Part shown: one piece after another, positions 58,675-64,000 of the stretch
Layout: the number at the start of each line of letters is the position of its first letter
Numbering within the stretch: position 1 is the first letter of the stretch
Assembly: GCA_037976565.1 (NCBI GenBank)
Contig: CP137671.1
Coordinates: 26,359,813 to 26,423,812 of the forward strand
DNA length: 64,000 nt
Direction of reading: 5' to 3'
DNA from: Mesocentrotus franciscanus
Lineage: Eukaryota > Echinodermata > Echinoidea > Camarodonta > Strongylocentrotidae
Position numbers and translations under genes: made by a program
Notes under the pieces: generated by a model
What the model saw: only the letters and a program-made list of their open reading frames with translations
The model's database searches: none
Told to the model about the DNA's origin: nothing

Positions 58675-59214
58675 GTCCTGGGGAGTTCATTATTCTCGGG
58701 GTAATTTTCCGGGAGGGGGGTAATTGTCCTTGAGTAATTTCCGGGGTGATTTTCCAGGGGTAATTTTCCTGATACGTGGACAATCACATCCTGGGACAAT
58801 TACCCCTTAAAATCACCCCTTGGACCATAAACACCCCTCGGACAACCAAGGACAACAACCTCCGAGGACAATAAGTAATATTAAGCGGGAGGTAATTATC
58901 CGCGGTGACAATTGTCCTCGAGGGTAGGTAATTTTCCCGGGGGTATTTTCCGGGGTAATTGTCCTCGAGGGGTGGTTGTCCTTGGGGGGTAATATTCCGG
59001 GGGGTAATCTTCCGGGGGGTTATTGTCTTTGGGGCGGTAATTGCCCCGTTGGTAATTTGCTGGGGATGATTGCCCAGGGGGCGATTGTCCAGGTGGTAAT
59101 TGTCCTAGAATCGGCAGATCCCATCGTATTCTCTGTGTGAATTTCTGAATATGTGTACGACAACAACTTTTGCAATTTTGCGCGCTCGATCACTTCAGGT
59201 ACGGTACGCTGTAA

Positions 59215-59380
59215 ACCGGGGGGCCGACGGGCCCGGCCCCTGGCAAAAAAAAAAAAATTAGTGCTCTTACCCCACCCCCGCTTATACACCGGCTGCCGGC
59301 CGCTATATTTTCTCACGCATAAGCAACAAAAAAAACACGAATTGGGCCCCCTCCTGCCGCCGGCTGGATCCGCCACTGCC
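59215..59380. mobile_element. GC-rich transposon remnant
   Basis: gggccgacgggcccggcccc, an A tract, then cggctggatccgccactgcc. Similar in style to 28907-29097. Confidence 0.4.
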
Positions 59381-59429
59381 CTGTGGCATGCTTCTTGGGC
59401 GGTCGGGTACGGTACGGTTCGCTTCAATA

Positions 59430-59640
59430 AGTGCCCCATTATCATTTTTATAAGTGCCCCTTTTCATCTCCGGTGAGTGCCATTATTAGAATGTAAGAGG
59501 TGCCCCTTTTAACTTTGTAATAAGAGCCCTTCTTATCTCTGAAATTTCCTATTTTTATTTTGACACGTGCTCCTTTTCTTTTCTAATAAGTGTCTTTTTT
59601 TCCTTTAGATAAGCGCCCTCTTTTACTTTCACCATAAAAT
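59430..59640 (-). repeat. inverted copy of the 50.7-kb minisatellite
   Basis: Units of ataagtgccccttttcatctc, the reverse complement of the aaaaggggcacttat array. Confidence 0.8.
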
Positions 59641-59644
59641 GTCT

Positions 59645-61015
59645 TGTTAATTTAATTTAAGGAGTAGATTGGCTGAGTCTGAATCGAAATTGAGCAAGGT
59701 TTGAGTCGTGTCCGACTTTCCAGCAATAAATAGTAACGTTAGTTGTTCTACTTCATTGAACATATACGAATGACCGGAAGTGGCATCCCATGTTATGGCC
59801 GGACCCTTAAGCTTTTATGACAATCACATCCGAACCGTCAAGGACAAAGTTTGAGAACCCCTACCTTACGAACTTGCCAAGATCTTCTCCCACATCAGTA
59901 ATGGAAATGCACCTAGATATGCCTATTTCTGTCAAACTTGGAACTGAGATATGACATCTTCTTGATATGTGTACTTCTAAGCCGAGCTGAGCTACGAGCT
60001 AAAGACTGAATTAACTTCTAAGGCAGGGGTTCTCAAACTGTTTCCTTGATGCCTGACGGTCCGGATGTGATTTTCATGAAATATATATGGAGAGAGAAAT
60101 GCCATTAGGTTCAGTGGTCAGCTTTCTGACTTTCCACTCAACATTCTTTGACGTACATTCATTTGAAGATGTTTCATGTTTGATAATTGGATTTGATCTG
60201 CAGGCATACATATGAACAAAATATAAATATGATTTATGTTATTACACGCATGCAAAAACACAGTTGGAAACATATATGTAATTTTCAGCTTTCCGCGGTA
60301 TTGCGAAATGTCAGTTGCGATTGGGAATTCCCACCTCCCCCGCGAGCGCCGTGTATAGCCTTTTGTGGCAATGTGATGTTTGTTTGAGACTATTGTGAAA
60401 CATATGTTGTAAAATTAGTGTAGCATGGTAACTACATAACTGATTCTACAATACACTGAATAAGATAGCATGTCATACTTAAATGTGTTTTTTCTAGTTA
60501 ATAGGGGGTGTTCAAGCATTTCTTCAGTTCTTCCCATCTTCGAAGATGAACGGCCTAAAGCGGCTCAAAATAGTTGCCGACGGTGCTGCGTTTTTATTAC
60601 GAGATTTTTACACAGACATCTCACCACGATGCTACCACGCTGCTTGTACGATAATGGCGTTCCCACTACGTTCTTAATAAGACTTTGCCCCGCTTTTTGT
60701 TGGCCACGAACCGGCTACGCTCATTTTGTGCACGTTCAAAATAAGCTGGGGAGAGCATGCAGCTTCCCGACCTAGGAGATCCCCCGACCGAACCAAGTTC
60801 ATGGAGATCCTCCTACGTTTGGCCTACGATTGGCCCCGATTGGCCACGCTCGCAGCCACTTTTCCATCGTAGTAGAAGCAGCGTCTATGTGTGACCGTAA
60901 CGAGGAATACATAATGATACTGAATTACTACCTCTATTGGTATGAGAGGGTATAGAAATTGTAAATTATGAAGATAAAGAATGGGACTAAATACATGTAT
61001 GAAAGCCTGTGGTAT
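59645..61015. other. no gene recognised; hAT ends
   Basis: 59818-59868 and 60020-60078 are inverted matches built around ggttctcaaact, a typical Charlie-type hAT terminus. Bases 60530-60880 are GC-richer and unexplained. Confidence 0.5.
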
Positions 61016-61024
61016 GGTTAATGA

Positions 61025-61375
61025 TTAGATTGCCCGGCAAGAAACTTTCGCTCTCAGTCAAAATCCTTGTTAGTTCCTCCCTCAATATCAACAAATTACT
61101 ATGGTGCGAGATCCTTTCAACTGGCAGCTGCAGAGTTATGGAATAAATTACCTAATTATCTTAAGCAGGTAGATACGGTAGAAAATTTTAAGAGTCTCTT
61201 AAAGACACATTTCTTTTGTTTGTTAAAATAGTACAATGTAATATGCCAAAGCAGTTATTCTTTCTCTTTCCTCATGTTTGCTATTATCCCTTCTTTTCTT
61301 CTCTTTCTGAGCGCATAGGGACTTAAAATTATTTTTGTGATATGCGCTATATAAGAATGGTTTATTATTATTATT
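61025..61375 (+). mobile_element. CR1-like LINE 3' end
   Basis: Frame reads YYGARSFQLAAAELWNKLPN then FKSLLKTHFF, and the tail gcgctatataagaatggttt runs into ATT repeats, the CR1-type 3' terminus. Confidence 0.85.
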
Positions 61376-62506
61376 AGATGAGGAGGTTATGGAATAGGTA
61401 GCCGAATTGTTGTCGACAGAGCACGAAAGTTACTGAGAGTACCAGCTACATTAAACAAAAATATTGAGTTGAGTACATCAGGAAACTTGTAGTGGTGTCG
61501 TGGTCTGGTGGATAAGTCACCAGACGGGTCCCGCCGCGGCACTAATGTCCTTTGCCAAGATATGTATCTATATTTGCCGAACTCGACCTCGGTGAGGTTA
61601 TTGCATAATGGCAGCCATGCTGAAGCCGGGGTAATAAGTGTGGAACGTCAGGAGTGTCAAGTTGGACAGACACGAGTGTTAAACAAGAACTCATTATTAG
61701 CAGTATAAGCAACATTATTATTATCATTATTAGCATTAGCATTAATATCATTATTATTATCATTATTATTATCATTATTATTATCATTACTACTATTATT
61801 ACTATAATTGTTTGGCAAGGATAAGAGTAAAAAATTAGTATGTATAAGGCAAAGCATTTGTATAGTGGTGGTATGGAAAAAAATACTTTTTTATCCTCGA
61901 AGACAAGGATACGTGACAAATGCTGAGCAGTGGAATCCGTGGCGTAGCGTGAGTAGACCCATTAAAGGGGCACTGGAATTACGGGGGGCATAAAATCTAA
62001 CTCTGGAAATGAAATACAAATTTACAAGGCTAGTGGGAGGTGTAGGACGTGGTGCAGACATCTCCTTTTATCCTCTTTTTCCTTTCTCCCGTTTCCTTTC
62101 TCTCTGTTCTCGCGTCTTTCTTTTGATAGTTTTTATCACTCGATTGGGGGAGGGGTAGCCCCAAGCCCCCTGTAGCTACGCCTAGGAGTCGCATGCAAAC
62201 AAAGTCCCACGCCAAAACAAAATTCTGACAATGAGTTGAGTACATGATGGAATCAGTCATAAATCTGACAAGGATTAGGGAACAGCAAACGCGAAAGGGG
62301 GCAATGCATTTGATGCGTGTTGTATGTTATAGTACAGTTATTCATTTTTGTTTCTCCTCGAACACAAAGAAACATGATGAACCCTGCATGCAAAGATCCA
62401 AAGTCCAAAAGATATTTTGAAAGCGTCTCCCCGCTTCTGTTGTCCCCAAACAAAATCATTGTTAACGAATATGTGTTATGCTCTCTATTCATTGTGGTGC
62501 TCTTAA

Positions 62507-63830
62507 AGATAAAGACCCTAACCCTAATACTGCCGTATTTACATTATGGAATACTTGCTTTGGGTAATTCAAACACCACATATATTAATAGAATACTTCT
62601 TTTACAGAAACGTGTACTCAGAGTGATAAATAATGCTAACTATTGCTCACATACTGACCCTTTATTTTCGAAAGACAAACTTTTAAAAGTCAAAGATTTA
62701 TATCTTTCAAATCTCGGCATATTCATGTTTCAGTTGTCTCGCCAAGAACTCCCATCAGCCATAATTGAACTCTTTACAAAAAATGACGCTATACACACAT
62801 ACCAAACAAGACATGCAACACGTGCTAAATATCATCTTCCTCTAACCAGGACAGTTTTTGCCCAAAAAACAATTTCATACACAGGGCCAAACTACTGGAG
62901 CAACATTGATCTAAATCTCAAACGACTTAACAACTGTGGCAGCTTCAAAAAAACATATTAAATTGTTATTATTGAATTCGTACGTGCAATATTGCACAAC
63001 TATACTTTATTTTTCCCGACTGTGACTCCCGACCTTGAACATTCTATTCTAAAACTTCCTTTTCTCTCTTCTCAATCTTCTTCTGACCCCCATTCTTTAC
63101 CTTCCCTTCCTATTTCTCTTTTTCCTTACATCCATCATCCATATCATTTTAATGTTTTGTCTGTATACTTTGCTTTTTATTATTATACTTCTACCTTATT
63201 ATGAATTACACTGTGTCAAAAATTTTCTGAGGAACTTAAATTCTACAAGCTATATGCTTTTATTAAGTTCTTTTTTCTATGTAACTCCGAAATTATTTAG
63301 TGTAAATGCAATACAAATTATGCTGTGTAGATGTCTTTATTGCTCACGAATATAAATTTTGTAAATATGCTATGTTTTGTTAATGTATTGTTTTTTTTTG
63401 TTCATGTGAAATAAAAGAAACTAAACTGAAACTGAAACTGACCAGTTCTGGTCATGCGCTTACATTGTGAAAGAAACGTTGTGGAATCGATCAGAAAACG
63501 TTGATCATCTTGCATATAAGTATTGGTGTGTACTGCAAGGTTCTGGAATCATCAAAATGATAAGAAATTTGGCCCAGTCTTGGTAAAGTTACAAGCACTT
63601 TACACAGAAAGATGTATATGGGACTACGCGACCACGTGCGCGATATCTATTTGGTCCCAATAGATATAATAATTTACCAAATATATCAATTAATAGGCGG
63701 TTTCCCGACTTTCCCGGCAAAATTTGTATCATCACGTATTAGTAAAAACATATTCTTTCACATGATTGGTAATGAGAGCTTCCATTTCATTTTTTTGAGA
63801 GAGGGGCGTTTCCAAAACTGGTCTTTACCT
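62507..63830. mobile_element. TTAA MITE with nested LINE
   Basis: Same family as 52619-53016. TTAA lies at 62503-62506 and 63831-63834. The LINE at 62518-63439 splits it after AGATAAAGACC, duplicating GACC (62514-62517 and 63440-63443). Confidence 0.9.
62518..63439 (+). mobile_element. 5'-truncated LINE with RT C-terminal frame
   Basis: One open frame (to about 62961) reads LPYLHYGILALGNSN, LLLQKRVLRVINNANY, LKVKDLYLSNLGIFMFQ and YTGPNYWSNI, the C-terminal third of a CR1/Jockey-type RT polyprotein. A 3' UTR follows, ending in an AAACTG microsatellite. The frame is long and intact, so the insertion is fairly recent. Confidence 0.85.
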
Positions 63831-64000
63831 TTAATATTTTCCTTTGAATTTCAGCCTTTTTAAAAATGCCTTGCAACAATCAACATGGACGGTTTGTGAG
63901 GATCAATTTCTGAAATTGGGGATACACAAAAGGGGAAGAATTTTCAATGGCAAAGGGGCCATGCGTTCTCATCAGTCTCAGTGGTGTGTTTATTTTCTTG

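Larger units (their letters stand above)
56338..59107. mobile_element. foldback element with ggacaattacccc arrays
   Basis: The left array (56345-56636) is built of ggacaattaccccc-like units. The right array (57580-57602 and 58683-59107) has the same unit inverted (ggggtaattgtcc). The spacer at 56637-57575 has no recognised transposase. Flanking ggcagatt (left) and ggcagatc (right) may be a diverged 8-base target duplication. A hAT element sits within the right array. Confidence 0.75.
62285..64000 (+). repeat. interspersed repeat, interrupted copy
   Basis: 62285-62506 and 63831-64000 are the two halves of the repeat seen whole at 54248-54640. It runs off the right edge of the window. Confidence 0.9.

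Noticed and set aside
62515..62530. ccctaaccctaa resembling telomere repeats at the LINE 5' junction
   Set aside because: Only two units; likely chance or filler at a truncated LINE junction.

Overview
This is eukaryotic DNA from a marine invertebrate, most likely a sea urchin or another echinoderm. It is AT-rich, has genes split by long introns, carries diverse decayed LINEs and DNA transposons, and shows foldback elements whose ends are tandem repeats, an architecture described for the TU elements of Strongylocentrotus purpuratus. No bacterial-style genes, CRISPR arrays, rRNA genes or functional tRNA genes were found. The species is inferred, not shown.

Both recognisable host genes lie on the minus strand. 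The first (18900 down to 5346) is a SAMHD1-like dNTP triphosphohydrolase. Ten exons join in phase and cover the catalytic HD domain and the C-terminal lobe; the first exon(s), which should lie to the right, were not found. The last core exon has a stop at 5346 but also a strong internal donor at 5396/5395. That donor is phase-compatible with five further splice-bounded open segments at 4535-4489, 3071-3009, 2010-1909, 1681-1580 and 1178-1047. These could form a novel C-terminal extension ending in a stop; the third and fourth are a tandem duplication.

The second gene (41171 down to 36480, 3' end not found) encodes a small type I membrane protein: signal peptide, one V-type immunoglobulin domain, Thr/Ser/Pro-rich stalk, transmembrane helix and the start of a cytoplasmic tail. 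Its short tail exon and the surrounding DNA resemble 4.1-5.1 kb, and DNA at 32.9-33.2 kb resembles 1.7-2.3 kb. The two intervals look like old duplicates, so the extra exons near the SAMHD1 end may have come from an Ig-receptor tail.

A 500-N gap at 19433-19932 is flanked by two near-identical 2.5-kb copies (16924-19432 and 19933-22393) of the first two recognised SAMHD1 exons. The right copy has one-base deletions that break both frames, which looks like an unmerged assembly duplication.

The rest is mostly transposon history. There is a Tx1/L1-like LINE (12.05-14.5 kb), an I-clade LINE with endonuclease, RT, RNase H and zinc knuckle (29.5 to 22.6 kb) split by a 3.4-kb inverted-repeat element, and several CR1-like fragments. 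Three families of TTAA-flanked elements are present, two with matching empty sites inside the window. There is a hAT-like element with an 8-bp target duplication, a Tc1-like MITE, tRNA-derived SINEs, and at least three foldback elements with minisatellite ends (30.5-32.5, 41.5-41.8 and 56.3-59.1 kb). Stretches such as 43.0-45.8, 55.0-56.3 and 59.6-61.0 kb hold no gene I can recognise.
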